Positions 8,771 to 16,914 of a stretch of 64,000 nucleotides of DNA are shown piece after piece (the stretch's first letter is position 1; the number at the start of each line of letters is the position of its first letter). The position numbers and the translations under genes are program-made. A model generated the notes under the pieces. That model was not told the DNA's origin. It searched no databases and saw only the letters and a program-made list of their open reading frames with translations. Where the stretch lies: NCBI GenBank assembly GCA_007130865.1, contig SLRR01000190.1, forward strand, positions 1-64,000, given 5' to 3'. This DNA is from Spirochaeta sp. Lineage in GTDB: Bacteria > Spirochaetota > Spirochaetia > DSM-27196 > Alkalispirochaetaceae.

Positions 8771-8800
8771 TACCCCGGTCGGCCGGACGAGGCCGGGGTA
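8771..8800 (+). promoter_or_regulatory. Intercistronic stem-loop between xylF and xylG
   Basis: TACCCCGGTC and GGCCGGGGTA form a 10-bp stem (one G-T pair) around a 10-nt loop. There is no T-run, so it is not a classic terminator. Such stems after the binding-protein gene commonly stabilise the upstream mRNA and let the receptor be made in excess. The xylG ribosome binding site (GAGGA, 8811-8815) lies just beyond. Confidence 0.7.
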
Positions 8801-8823
8801 TTGGTTCTACGAGGACGGACGAT

Positions 8824-10344
8824 GTGAGCGATTATATCCTGGAAGTCAGAAACGTAACCAAGGATTTTCCCGGTGTGCGAGCGCTGGACGATGTCAGTTT
8901 CCGGGTAAAAAAGGGCGAGATCCACGGAATCTGTGGTGAGAACGGTGCGGGTAAGTCCACCCTGATGAACGTAGTCAGCGGCGTGCTTCCGGTAGGCACC
9001 TACGAGGGAGAGGTTCTGATACATGGTCAGGAAGTCCACTTCCGCAGCGTGCGGGACAGTGAGAAAGTGGGCCTCACGATAATGCATCAGGAGCTGGCAC
9101 TCAGCCCCTACCTTTCGATCTACGAGAACCTCTTTCTCGGCCACGCGGGGACCCGGTTCGGTATCATCAACTGGGACGATCTGCTGGCGCGATCGCGACC
9201 GTACCTGGGGCGGGTAGGCTTGAAGGACCGTCCCGAGACGGTGGTGAGCAAGCTCGGCGTCGGCAAGCAGCAGCTCGTGGAAATCGCGCGGGCGCTTTCC
9301 AAGAACACGGAGATTCTTATCCTGGACGAGCCCACGGCATCGCTCAACGACGAGGAGAGCGAGAAACTTCTGGAGCTGATCATGGAGCTTCGCAAGGAAG
9401 GGCTCACGTGCGTACTGATTTCCCACAAACTGAATGAAGTGCTGAAAGTAGCCGACTCGATCACGGTCTTGCGCGACGGCCGTTCGATTCAGACCTGGGA
9501 TACCCACACCGACGAGGTCACGCGGGCGATGCTTATCAAAGGCATGGTCGGCCGGGACATGACGCATCTCTATCCCGAGAAGACGCCGAAGATCGGCGAC
9601 ACGGTGTTCGAGGTGAAAAACTGGACCGTGTACCACCCGGAATACCACGATATGAAGGTGGTGGACAACGCGTCGTTCCAACTTCGGAAGGGAGAGATTC
9701 TCGGATTCTGCGGTCCCATGGGTGCGGGCCGGACGGAACTTATGATGAGCCTCTTCGGACGATCCTACGGCTCCAGGTCGGAAGGCGAAGTCTACCATCA
9801 TGGAGAGAAGGTGGAATTCGCCTCACCCCGGGACGCGATCCGCAAGGGGATCGGGTACGTCTCGGAAGACCGTAAGAGCCTGGGTCTCATCCTGATCCAG
9901 GACGTGAAGACCAACATCGCCAATTCCAGCCTGGACAAGCTCTCGCGATGGGGCGTGATGGACTCCTTCAAAGAGGTAGACGCCGCGGAACGTTACCGGA
10001 AGTCGCTCAATATCAAAACCCCCTCGATCACGCAGATGGTGCGGAACCTGAGCGGCGGGAACCAGCAGAAAGTAGTGCTGGCGCGGTGCCTCCTGGCGGA
10101 ACCGGATATCTTTATCGTCGATGAACCGACCCGCGGTATCGACGTGGGAGCCAAGTACGAGATCTACACGATTCTGAACGAGCTGGCCGCGGCGGGTAAG
10201 AGTATCATCATGGTTACCTCGGAAATGCCCGAGGCGATAGGTATGGCGGATCGGATCTACGTTATGAACGAGGGAGAGATAAAAGGCTGCCTCGATCGTG
10301 ACGAAGCAACCCAGGAAAAAATCATGCACATGGCATTGGAATGA
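8824..10344 (+). CDS. xylG: Xylose-type ABC transporter, duplicated ATPase subunit
   Basis: This 506-residue protein has two ABC lobes as in XylG, RbsA and MglA. Lobe 1 has Walker A GENGAGKST at residues 38-46 and LILDEPTASL. Lobe 2 has the usual degenerate P-loop GPMGAGRTEL and an intact LSGGNQQKVVLARCL signature with FIVDEPTRGIDVGAKYE. The GTG start follows GAGGACGGACGAT. It powers sugar import with the membrane subunit encoded directly downstream. Xylose is the likely substrate because xylA, xylB and the binding protein are in the same region. Confidence 0.92.
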   Translation: MSDYILEVRNVTKDFPGVRALDDVSFRVKKGEIHGICGENGAGKSTLMNVVSGVLPVGTYEGEVLIHGQEVHFRSVRDSEKVGLTIMHQELALSPYLSIYENLFLGHAGTRFGIINWDDLLARSRPYLGRVGLKDRPETVVSKLGVGKQQLVEIARALSKNTEILILDEPTASLNDEESEKLLELIMELRKEGLTCVLISHKLNEVLKVADSITVLRDGRSIQTWDTHTDEVTRAMLIKGMVGRDMTHLYPEKTPKIGDTVFEVKNWTVYHPEYHDMKVVDNASFQLRKGEILGFCGPMGAGRTELMMSLFGRSYGSRSEGEVYHHGEKVEFASPRDAIRKGIGYVSEDRKSLGLILIQDVKTNIANSSLDKLSRWGVMDSFKEVDAAERYRKSLNIKTPSITQMVRNLSGGNQQKVVLARCLLAEPDIFIVDEPTRGIDVGAKYEIYTILNELAAAGKSIIMVTSEMPEAIGMADRIYVMNEGEIKGCLDRDEATQEKIMHMALE

Positions 10345-10360
10345 TAACCCGGAGAAAGCG

Positions 10361-11557
10361 ATGACGGATATCAAGCATAAATCCCAGACAATACCTCTTC
10401 ACCAGCTGATCAAGAACAACATCCGAAACTACTCGATGTTCATCATGCTGGTACTGATCTTCGCGGTGTTCTCGTTCTTCACAGGGGGGATTAACTTCTC
10501 TCCCCGGAACGTGTCGAACATCTTCATGCAGAACAGCTACATCCTGATCCTGGCGGCGGGGATGGTGCTGGTGATCATCGTGGGGAATATCGACCTCTCC
10601 GTGGGGTCTCTCGTGGCCTTTACCGGGGCTATCGCCGCGATGATCTACAATACGGGACTCAACCTGCCGATTACGGTGGTTCTGACGATGCTTGTCGGTG
10701 GGGTGATAGGGATCTGGCAGGGGTTCTGGATCGCCTTTGTGGGAATACCGGCGTTTATCGTGACCCTGGCGGGCCTCCTGATGTTCCGGGGACTCACCTA
10801 CGTGATCACCAATGTTACACCGATATCGCTCCGGGACGAGGGATTCCGACAGATCACTTCCGGATTCATCTCGGTGGACGGGTTGCATATCGGTGGTCAG
10901 CACTACTTAGCCTGGCTCGTAGGTGCTATCATAGCGGTGCTCGTAGTGGTCGCCGCGGTCAGGGCGCGTCAGAACAAGATCAAGAAGGGATTCGAGATCC
11001 TTCCCATGTCCGCGTTTATCCTGAAGAACGCGTTCATCATAGGCATGATCGCGCTTCTGTCGTGGAAGTTCGCCGGGTTCCGCGGCGTACCGATCATCGT
11101 CGTGGTCCTGTCGGTTGTAGTGGGCATCCTGACGTTTGTCGCCAACCGGACCGTTATAGGCCGCTACATCTACGCCGTTGGTGGAAACGCCCGGTCGGCA
11201 AAGCTCTCCGGTATAAACGCGGAGATGGTCGTGTTTGTCGTACACGTCATGATGGGTGCGCTGTCGGGCCTTGCGGGCCTCGTCTTCGCCGGATACATGA
11301 ACTCCGCGCTTCCCCAGGCGGGGCAGATGTTTGAGCTCGACGCGATCGCGGCGTGTTTTATCGGAGGTGCATCCGCATCGGGCGGAATCGGTACGATCAT
11401 CGGAGCGATCGTGGGCGGGCTCGTCATGGGGGTGATAAACAACGGCATGTCCCTGATGAATATCGGCGCGGACTGGCAGTACGTGGTGAAGGCGCTTGTG
11501 GCGCTCTTTGCGGTGTTCTACGATATCTACACGCGACGCAAGGCCGGCCTGGCGTAA
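10361..11557 (+). CDS. xylH: Xylose-type ABC transporter permease
   Basis: The 398-residue permease begins at ATG 10361 with GGAG at 10351-10354, 16 bp after xylG; a longer frame from 10298 overlaps xylG. It has about 10 membrane helices and the BPD_transp_2 signatures GNIDLSVGSLVAFTG and AIAACFIGGASASGGIGTIIGAIVGGL-like glycine-rich segments. It is longer than ribose permeases, as XylH is. It completes the xylFGH set. The operon appears to run on into a decayed aldo/keto reductase gene immediately after it. Confidence 0.92.
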   Translation: MTDIKHKSQTIPLHQLIKNNIRNYSMFIMLVLIFAVFSFFTGGINFSPRNVSNIFMQNSYILILAAGMVLVIIVGNIDLSVGSLVAFTGAIAAMIYNTGLNLPITVVLTMLVGGVIGIWQGFWIAFVGIPAFIVTLAGLLMFRGLTYVITNVTPISLRDEGFRQITSGFISVDGLHIGGQHYLAWLVGAIIAVLVVVAAVRARQNKIKKGFEILPMSAFILKNAFIIGMIALLSWKFAGFRGVPIIVVVLSVVVGILTFVANRTVIGRYIYAVGGNARSAKLSGINAEMVVFVVHVMMGALSGLAGLVFAGYMNSALPQAGQMFELDAIAACFIGGASASGGIGTIIGAIVGGLVMGVINNGMSLMNIGADWQYVVKALVALFAVFYDIYTRRKAGLA

Positions 11558-11558
11558 G

Positions 11559-11857
11559 GTGAAATACCGGTGATTCGGCAATACAGATCTTAACGTTTCT
11601 GAAATCTGCTTTGGTACGATGCGCTACGCGTCCAAAACCGGTGAGCACGACGACCAGAGCACCGCCGCTACGCGGGCGCTGGAAGAAGCGGTCGACTCCG
11701 GGGTCAACTTCATCCACTCCAGCTACGAGTACGGGACGCGGTGGCGTTCCGGGAGCGGATCGAGGAAGCGCTGCGGGAACTGAAGGTGGACCGTATCGCG
11801 GTCGTACAGCACCCGCACCGGGGTCTTGACGTACTGAGTAAACGACGTACTGAGTAA
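11559..11857 (+). pseudogene. Decayed aldo/keto reductase gene
   Basis: Starting at GTG 11559 the frame reads MKYR, then TGA at 11571, then FGNTDLNVSEICFGTMRYAS and on to VNFIHSSYEYGTR. This is the N-terminal start of an aldo/keto reductase with one CGA-to-TGA type nonsense change. After GTRW the coding continues in another frame as AFRERIEEALRELKVDRIAVVQHPHRG, which is the later part of the same family. The joint is therefore a deletion with a frameshift. Only about 100 of roughly 300 expected codons remain. It lies 1 bp after xylH, so it was probably the last gene of the transporter operon. Confidence 0.85.
11828..11857. repeat. 14-bp direct repeat at the pseudogene end
   Basis: GACGTACTGAGTAA occurs at 11828-11841 and again at 11844-11857 with two bases between. 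Each copy contains a stop codon in the remnant reading frames. It is probably a slippage product formed after the gene lost function. Confidence 0.85.
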
Positions 11858-11891
11858 TCGAAAACCCGAGGAGTGGAGGCAGGAGGTCGCG

Positions 11892-13313
11892 TTACGTCTC
11901 CGCCCGTATCAGCCGCTCGAGGATCGCTCGATCCTCAGGGTCTTCCGGGTTAAACCCGGAGATCTCCTGCAGTAACGAGAACGCCCGGGGTCGGTCGGCA
12001 GGGGTCGGTGCGGCCGCACCGGTGAGCGCGGTGGCGCCGGCCGGCGCAGCGGCAGTGCCGGTGAGCGCGGCGGCCCGGTCCAGCAGCCACCTGTCCGGCG
12101 GATACACGTTCCCCTCGTCGTCGGGGGCGTCAAAGCGGAGCGCCGCCCGGTAGACCTCTTCCAGGGGCGTCGTATCGAGATGGTGCCGCTGCAGCATGCG
12201 GAGTGCTCCCATCACCCGGTCACCCGGGGCGAGCTTGCGCGTCAGGTCCCGTCCTACCCGGTGTATCGTATCGCCCAGGGTCTTGCCGGCAAACCGGTAC
12301 AACAGATCGTTGATATGCTCCTGTAGGTCGTCTTCGGAAAAAACGCCGGGGTGTTCCCGACGGAGCCCGTCGGCGCACCGTTCCATCACGCCCTTTACCC
12401 GAGCGCGGATTCCCCGGTCTTCCATCGCTTGCCGGATGAACCGGATCGCCGGATCCTCCGCGTACGCCAGGTACGCCGTCGCGGCGTGGCCCAGGTTGTG
12501 GATGTACAGTTTACGGTCGATCCAGGCAGCGATCGGAGAGACAGGGTAGAGTTCAGGAACCGGGGGAATCGGGTTCTTCCATCCGTCCCGATCGACGATA
12601 AGTGAATTGAACGCCTCCGCGTAGACCGTTCCCGGCTCCCTCGCGCGGATCTCCGCGGGGATCAGGGGAACCATCTTTCCGACACTGCACTCGACGACCC
12701 CCGCGTCGGGAACCGCGGCCCGGGCCATCTCCCCTGCGCCGTGGACGTTTTCCGCAAGGATGATATCGAGTGGCGAGGACCTCGCAACCGTGTTGTTACC
12801 CCGTGGCAGCACGTGTACGGGGCGGCTCGCCGCGGACTCCCCTGATCCCGTGCCGTGCTGAGCCGCGCGGCGGCGTTCCATCTCGCGGGCGATCACCGTG
12901 AGTACTGCCGGCAGCGCACCGGCACCGACGGACGTTGCGGCGTACCGCGTCGACGCGAGAGCCTGCCGCACTGACTCCTCGTCCCGGGCGTCTACGGCCC
13001 GGACCGGTCCGATCTCCAACCGATCTTCCCGGCCGTCCGGGTGGCGGTGAACTACCGTGTACCGGCCCAGTCGGTTCAGTTCCTGTACGAGTTCGGTATC
13101 GAGATCGACGAAGACGGGAACGAATCCGGCGAGGGAGAAGATCTGTCCCACAAAGGACCGGCCGATGTTTCCGGCCCCGAAGATTACGATCGGCTCGTGG
13201 TCGGTGTTGGTGCCCGCGGCGGTACCGTCGGTGTTCGTATTCACGCCGGTACCGTCGGTCGCGCTTTTTGCCGACCCGGGATTACTGTTTCGTGGGTGTG
13301 TCGGCTTGCTCAC
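11892..13313 (-). CDS. Mannitol-1-phosphate 5-dehydrogenase family protein
   Basis: The family core begins with the Rossmann motif IVIFGAGNIGRSFVGQIF and includes ENVHGAGEMA, the catalytic-type RKLYIHNLGHAATAYL and RVGRDLTRKLAPGDRVMGAL. These match MtlD. I place the start at GTG 13313, giving 473 residues and a 32-nt overlap with the upstream kinase gene; no clear ribosome binding site decides it and a later start is possible. The protein is much longer than the usual 380 residues because of a Thr/Asn/Gly-rich N-terminal leader and an Ala/Thr/Pro-rich insert near the C-terminus. It probably interconverts a polyol phosphate and a ketose phosphate in the araC-pfkB operon. The exact substrate is unknown. 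Confidence 0.8.
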   Translation of the reverse strand: MSKPTHPRNSNPGSAKSATDGTGVNTNTDGTAAGTNTDHEPIVIFGAGNIGRSFVGQIFSLAGFVPVFVDLDTELVQELNRLGRYTVVHRHPDGREDRLEIGPVRAVDARDEESVRQALASTRYAATSVGAGALPAVLTVIAREMERRRAAQHGTGSGESAASRPVHVLPRGNNTVARSSPLDIILAENVHGAGEMARAAVPDAGVVECSVGKMVPLIPAEIRAREPGTVYAEAFNSLIVDRDGWKNPIPPVPELYPVSPIAAWIDRKLYIHNLGHAATAYLAYAEDPAIRFIRQAMEDRGIRARVKGVMERCADGLRREHPGVFSEDDLQEHINDLLYRFAGKTLGDTIHRVGRDLTRKLAPGDRVMGALRMLQRHHLDTTPLEEVYRAALRFDAPDDEGNVYPPDRWLLDRAAALTGTAAAPAGATALTGAAAPTPADRPRAFSLLQEISGFNPEDPEDRAILERLIRAET

Positions 13314-14481
13314 GGTATGCCCTGTAGTACGGTTCGAGGCGTGTTCGTTTCTCGCCCGGTCGGGATTCCAGGTACGTACCCCCGAGAAAGAAACACGCGT
13401 ACCCACCGGCGACAACTCCCCGCGTGGCCGCTTCCGCCAGGTCGATACGACGTTCTCCGGCGAGCATCTGTTCCGCGATCGACGCGAGAACGGCCCCGAC
13501 AAAGTTGTCTCCGCACCCGGTGGTATCCCCCGCGGACCGCGCGTCACCGGCGAGTTCCTGCGTGACCAACCGTGAAACGGGGAATTCCGTCACGGGAAGC
13601 TCGCGGAATCGTCCCGAACCCGCCGCTGCGAGAACCGGATCGCGTCCGCGGGTTATCGCGACCGCGCCGACACCGGCGTCGCGGAAGACCTGCATCGCTC
13701 TCCGCGGGTCCTCGACTCCGCTCAGACGGCGCGCTTCCTCAGCGTCCACGACGAGAAGATCCGTGGCGGCGTAGGTCTCAGCGGAATTACCCAGCGGCCA
13801 GGGGTTCTCCGGGTGCCGGGACTGGTTGAGGAAATCGTAGACCGTATTGATCACCGTGAGCGTACCTCCGCGGTGCGCCCGGGTTACCGGCAGGTGCAGT
13901 TCCGCGTGGAGCGTCGGCACGAGCGCGGTTCCGCCGAACGCGGCGATCGGGTGGTCGAAGAAACTGTCGGGTATGTCCGCGGCGCTGAAGTCGCCGGCGA
14001 CACCGACGCGGTTGATAAAACACCGTTCGCCCGCGCCGTCGTCATAGTCCGGGTCCGATAGCGCGTGGGTGAACGGCGTCTCGCCCGGGACCTGCTCGTA
14101 CCGTTCCCACCGGAGCGGGGTTTGTTGAAGTAAGTCGGCGAGCTGGGCTCCGGTCTCATCGTCGCCCCGTACGCCGTGGAACGTCACGGGCGCGTCCGTA
14201 CCGGCGAGCACCTGGGCAGCGTGTACCAGCGCCACCACCGACGGTCCGCCAAGGTTTCTGGACGCGGAGGACTCGCCGCCGGTTATCTCCTCCAGGACCG
14301 AACGGTAAGATCGTCCGGAAAAGCGTTCCAGGTCCTCCGCAAAAACCAGGTGCCCCGGTTCCAGCCCTCCGTCTCCGGCCGCGCGGGAACGATACCGCGA
14401 GAACGCGGGACCATCGAAGTCTACGCCCGTGAACAGGTAGTCCATGAGGGAGCACCCGACTCCCGCTATCGATACGCTCAT
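13282..14481 (-). CDS. PfkB-family carbohydrate kinase
   Basis: This 399-residue protein starts MSVSIAGVGCSLMDYLFTG and has an N-terminal NLGGPSVVALVHAAQVL segment and the C-terminal anion-hole/base motif DTTGCGDNFVGAVLA, in which the usual GAGD reads GCGD. It is longer than typical ribokinases (about 310). It lies between an AraC regulator upstream and a mannitol-1-phosphate dehydrogenase-like gene downstream, with which it overlaps by 32 nt. The three genes probably handle one sugar or sugar alcohol. The substrate cannot be assigned. Confidence 0.85.
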   Translation of the reverse strand: MSVSIAGVGCSLMDYLFTGVDFDGPAFSRYRSRAAGDGGLEPGHLVFAEDLERFSGRSYRSVLEEITGGESSASRNLGGPSVVALVHAAQVLAGTDAPVTFHGVRGDDETGAQLADLLQQTPLRWERYEQVPGETPFTHALSDPDYDDGAGERCFINRVGVAGDFSAADIPDSFFDHPIAAFGGTALVPTLHAELHLPVTRAHRGGTLTVINTVYDFLNQSRHPENPWPLGNSAETYAATDLLVVDAEEARRLSGVEDPRRAMQVFRDAGVGAVAITRGRDPVLAAAGSGRFRELPVTEFPVSRLVTQELAGDARSAGDTTGCGDNFVGAVLASIAEQMLAGERRIDLAEAATRGVVAGGYACFFLGGTYLESRPGEKRTRLEPYYRAYREQADTPTKQ

Positions 14482-14563
14482 CGCCGTATCTTCCCGGCGT
14501 ATTCAGTTCCGGTCAAGGGATACCGGTACAACACCAGGAGGTGGAGTCGGTGGTCTTCCGCGA

Positions 14564-15472
14564 TCAGCGGCGTCCCGGCGGGGTCGTCACGACCCGGGAC
14601 GCGTATTCCGTGGGGTTGTTCCGGTAGTATTGGTGGCGGTACTCGGAGGGACTCATCCGGGCGTACCGGGAGAAGCTGCGGGAGAAATGGAACGCGTTGG
14701 AGTAACCCAGTTCCCAGGCGATCTCCTTGATCGAGCGGTTGGTGTCCAGCAGCATCGACGCCGCCACGTCCATGCGGAGTCGGCGATAGTACTGCAACGG
14801 AGAGACCCCCAGGTGCTGCGTGAAAAGGCGCGTCAAGTGCGCCTGGCTGACGCCGAGCGCGTCCGCCACCTCGTGGACGGCCAGGTTTGCGCTGAGCTTC
14901 GCTTCGAAGATCTGCAGCGCCCGGTCTATATGGACGTTGTAGGAGCCGGAATCCGTAGTCGCGGGGTTCTGCGGTGGTGCCGGTCCCGCCTCCGTGCCCG
15001 CTGTCCCCGCCTCCGTGCCCGCTTCCGCGATAAGCTCCCATAAAAACGCCTGCAGCTTGTGTTCAGCGGCGTTGCGGCGCGCCGGCTCGATATGGCCGTA
15101 CGCGGTTTTCAGGTCTTCAAAGAGCAGACGGTGGCGAGACCCGGCTCGCCGTGGAAAGGACCGGTAGAAATTTCCGGCATCCAGAGCCGACCGAAGCGGA
15201 TTGGTCCTCGAGAGCGAGAAGAGCACCGCGAAGTAGGAGACCGGCTTGCGCACGTCCCCGGGCTGGACGGCGTGGCGTTCCTCCGGCGGCGAGAAAAAGA
15301 GCGTACCCGGTGCGATCACGTAGCGGTCGCGACCATTCTCAAAACGACCGTCGCCGCCGAGGAAGTAGTGAAGTTCGTACTCTTCCGGGCCGTGAGAGTG
15401 GCGTCGTGAGTGCCAGCGCACCAGTTCCGGCGACGACAGCCGGTATACAAATACTACGTCTTCAATCTGCAT
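14564..15472 (-). CDS. AraC-family transcriptional regulator
   Basis: The 302-residue protein has an N-terminal cupin sensor (WHSRRHSHGPEEYELHYFLGG, then PGTLFFSPPEERHAV) and a C-terminal AraC HTH pair (LGVSQAHLTRLFTQHLGVSPLQYYRRLRM ... GYSNAFHFSRSFSRYARMSPSEYR region). A low-complexity linker rich in Ala, Gly, Thr and Glu at about residues 146-165 is encoded by imperfect tandem DNA repeats. It is divergent from xylA and upstream of the pfkB and mtlD-like genes, so it may control either or both. Its 5' leader is made of a 9-nt tandem repeat, and a near-palindrome lies in its -35 region, which fits autoregulation. Confidence 0.88.
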   Translation of the reverse strand: MQIEDVVFVYRLSSPELVRWHSRRHSHGPEEYELHYFLGGDGRFENGRDRYVIAPGTLFFSPPEERHAVQPGDVRKPVSYFAVLFSLSRTNPLRSALDAGNFYRSFPRRAGSRHRLLFEDLKTAYGHIEPARRNAAEHKLQAFLWELIAEAGTEAGTAGTEAGPAPPQNPATTDSGSYNVHIDRALQIFEAKLSANLAVHEVADALGVSQAHLTRLFTQHLGVSPLQYYRRLRMDVAASMLLDTNRSIKEIAWELGYSNAFHFSRSFSRYARMSPSEYRHQYYRNNPTEYASRVVTTPPGRR

Positions 15473-15473
15473 C

Positions 15474-15509
15474 GCTCGTTCCGCTCGTTCCGCTCGTTCC
15501 GCTCGTTCC
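15474..15509. repeat. Four exact 9-nt tandem repeats in the araC leader
   Basis: The unit GCTCGTTCC is present four times without error (GGAACGAGC on the araC strand). The array ends 2 bp from the araC start codon. Its last unit on the coding strand places GGAA about 8 nt before the ATG, the only Shine-Dalgarno-like bases there. Changes in copy number would change the leader length but keep this spacing. Confidence 0.95.
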
Positions 15510-15512
15510 GAG

Positions 15513-15521
15513 AGTGTACCA
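15513..15521 (-). promoter_or_regulatory. Probable araC promoter (extended -10)
   Basis: On the minus strand TGGTACACT is a TGn-extended -10 box (TACACT at 15513-15518). The expected start of transcription, about 15506, falls inside the 9-nt tandem array. The position of a -35 box, about 15536-15541, lies within the 15531-15550 near-palindrome. Confidence 0.5.
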
Positions 15522-15530
15522 TCAAAGGAC

Positions 15531-15550
15531 GGTTCTTGATATCAAAAACC
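15531..15550. promoter_or_regulatory. 20-bp near-palindrome, candidate operator
   Basis: The core TTGATATCAA is a perfect palindrome. It is extended by GGTT and AACC on the outside after one mismatched pair, so 18 of 20 positions are symmetrical. It lies midway between the divergent araC and xylA starts and overlaps the likely araC -35 region. A dimeric repressor or the AraC-type protein itself could bind here. Confidence 0.6.
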
Positions 15551-15603
15551 AGTATGTCATCAGGATGCTCGCGGGAGTACGATAATCTCGGAGGACAATA
15601 ACG

Positions 15604-16914
15604 ATGAAAGAAATTTTCCCTGACATTCCAACGATCAAGTTTGAAGGTCCGGATACGAAGAATCCCCTGGCGTTCCGGTACTACGACGCCAACAGAAAAG
15701 TTGGCGGAAAAACGATGGCGGAGCACCTGCGCTTCTCCATGGCGTTCTGGCACTCGATGAACGGAGGCGGCGCCGATCCGTTCGGCACCACCACGGCGGT
15801 ACGCCCCTGGGACTCGATCACCGATCCTATGGAACTTGCCCGTACCAAGATGCGTGCAATGTTCGAGCTCACCACCAAGCTGACTATACCCTATTTCTGT
15901 TTCCACGACCGGGACGTCGCTCCCGACGGCGAGACTCTGCGCGAGGCAAACAAAAACCTGGACGAGATCGTCGGAGAAATCAAGACGCTCATGAAGGACT
16001 ATCCCACGCGGCTCCTCTGGGGTACGGCACGACTTTTCTTCCATCCCCGGTACATGAACGGTGCCGCTACATCACCGGATCCGTCGGTGTTCGCCTACGC
16101 CGCGGGGCAGGTGAAGAAGGCGATTGAAGTGACCAAGGACCTGGGCGGGCTCAACTACGTGTTCTGGGGCGGTCGTGAGGGCTACGAAACGATGCTCAAT
16201 ACCGACATGAAGCGCGAACTCGACAATATGGGGTTCTTCCTGCAGATGGCACGGGACTATAAGAAGGAGATCGGATTCAACGGTCAACTCCTCATCGAGC
16301 CGAAGCCGATGGAGCCAACCAAACACCAGTACGATTCCGACACCGGAGCAATCTGGGGCTTCCTGCAGGAATATGGTCTCCTGGACGACCTGAAACTGAA
16401 TATCGAAACGAACCACGCCACCCTGGCGGGACACACGATCCAGCACGAACTGCACTTTGCCCGGGTGAAAGGAATCCTCGGGAGCGTCGACGCAAACCAG
16501 GGCGACACCCTCCTCGGGTGGGATACGGACCAGTTTCCTACTGACCTGTACGTCACGACGTCGATGATGTACGAGATCCTGCTCAACGGTGGCTTGCACA
16601 GCGGTGGTCTCAATTTTGACGCCAAGCTGCGACGACCCTCCTACACCGTGGAGGACCTCGCGCAGGCACACATCGTGGGCATGGACGCGTTCGCCCGGGG
16701 CCTCGTGGCGGCGCAGGCGATCATCGACGACGGCGAGCTGCCGGAGTTCATCGCGGAACGATACCGCGGTTACGAGTCGGGCATCGGCGGAAAGATCGCC
16801 GGCCGGTCCGTCTCGTTCAAGGACCTGGAAGAATGGGCTCTCGATCGCAAGATCGACCGACCCGCCTCCGGCCGTCAGGAATACCTGGAATCGTTGATAA
16901 ACCGGTTCCTGTGA
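15604..16914 (+). CDS. xylA: Xylose isomerase
   Basis: XylA converts D-xylose to D-xylulose in the cytoplasm using two divalent metal ions. The 436-residue length fits class II enzymes. The active-site pair His101/Asp104 is present in FHDRD, and the metal-site region includes FWGGREGYETMLNTDMKREL, LIEPKPMEPTKHQYDSD and SVDANQGDTLLGWDTDQFP. The ATG follows GGAGGA at about 15590-15595. A weak -10-like GATAAT at 15581-15586 lacks a good -35, which fits activator control. The stop overlaps the xylulokinase start (TGATG), so both are made from one message. The gene is divergent from an AraC regulator. Confidence 0.97.
   Translation: MKEIFPDIPTIKFEGPDTKNPLAFRYYDANRKVGGKTMAEHLRFSMAFWHSMNGGGADPFGTTTAVRPWDSITDPMELARTKMRAMFELTTKLTIPYFCFHDRDVAPDGETLREANKNLDEIVGEIKTLMKDYPTRLLWGTARLFFHPRYMNGAATSPDPSVFAYAAGQVKKAIEVTKDLGGLNYVFWGGREGYETMLNTDMKRELDNMGFFLQMARDYKKEIGFNGQLLIEPKPMEPTKHQYDSDTGAIWGFLQEYGLLDDLKLNIETNHATLAGHTIQHELHFARVKGILGSVDANQGDTLLGWDTDQFPTDLYVTTSMMYEILLNGGLHSGGLNFDAKLRRPSYTVEDLAQAHIVGMDAFARGLVAAQAIIDDGELPEFIAERYRGYESGIGGKIAGRSVSFKDLEEWALDRKIDRPASGRQEYLESLINRFL

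Noticed and set aside
7669-9801. A 710-codon open frame on the minus strand
   Set aside because: It lies opposite xylF and xylG, which have strong motifs, start sites and operon order. Its product has no recognisable domain and reflects the high GC content.
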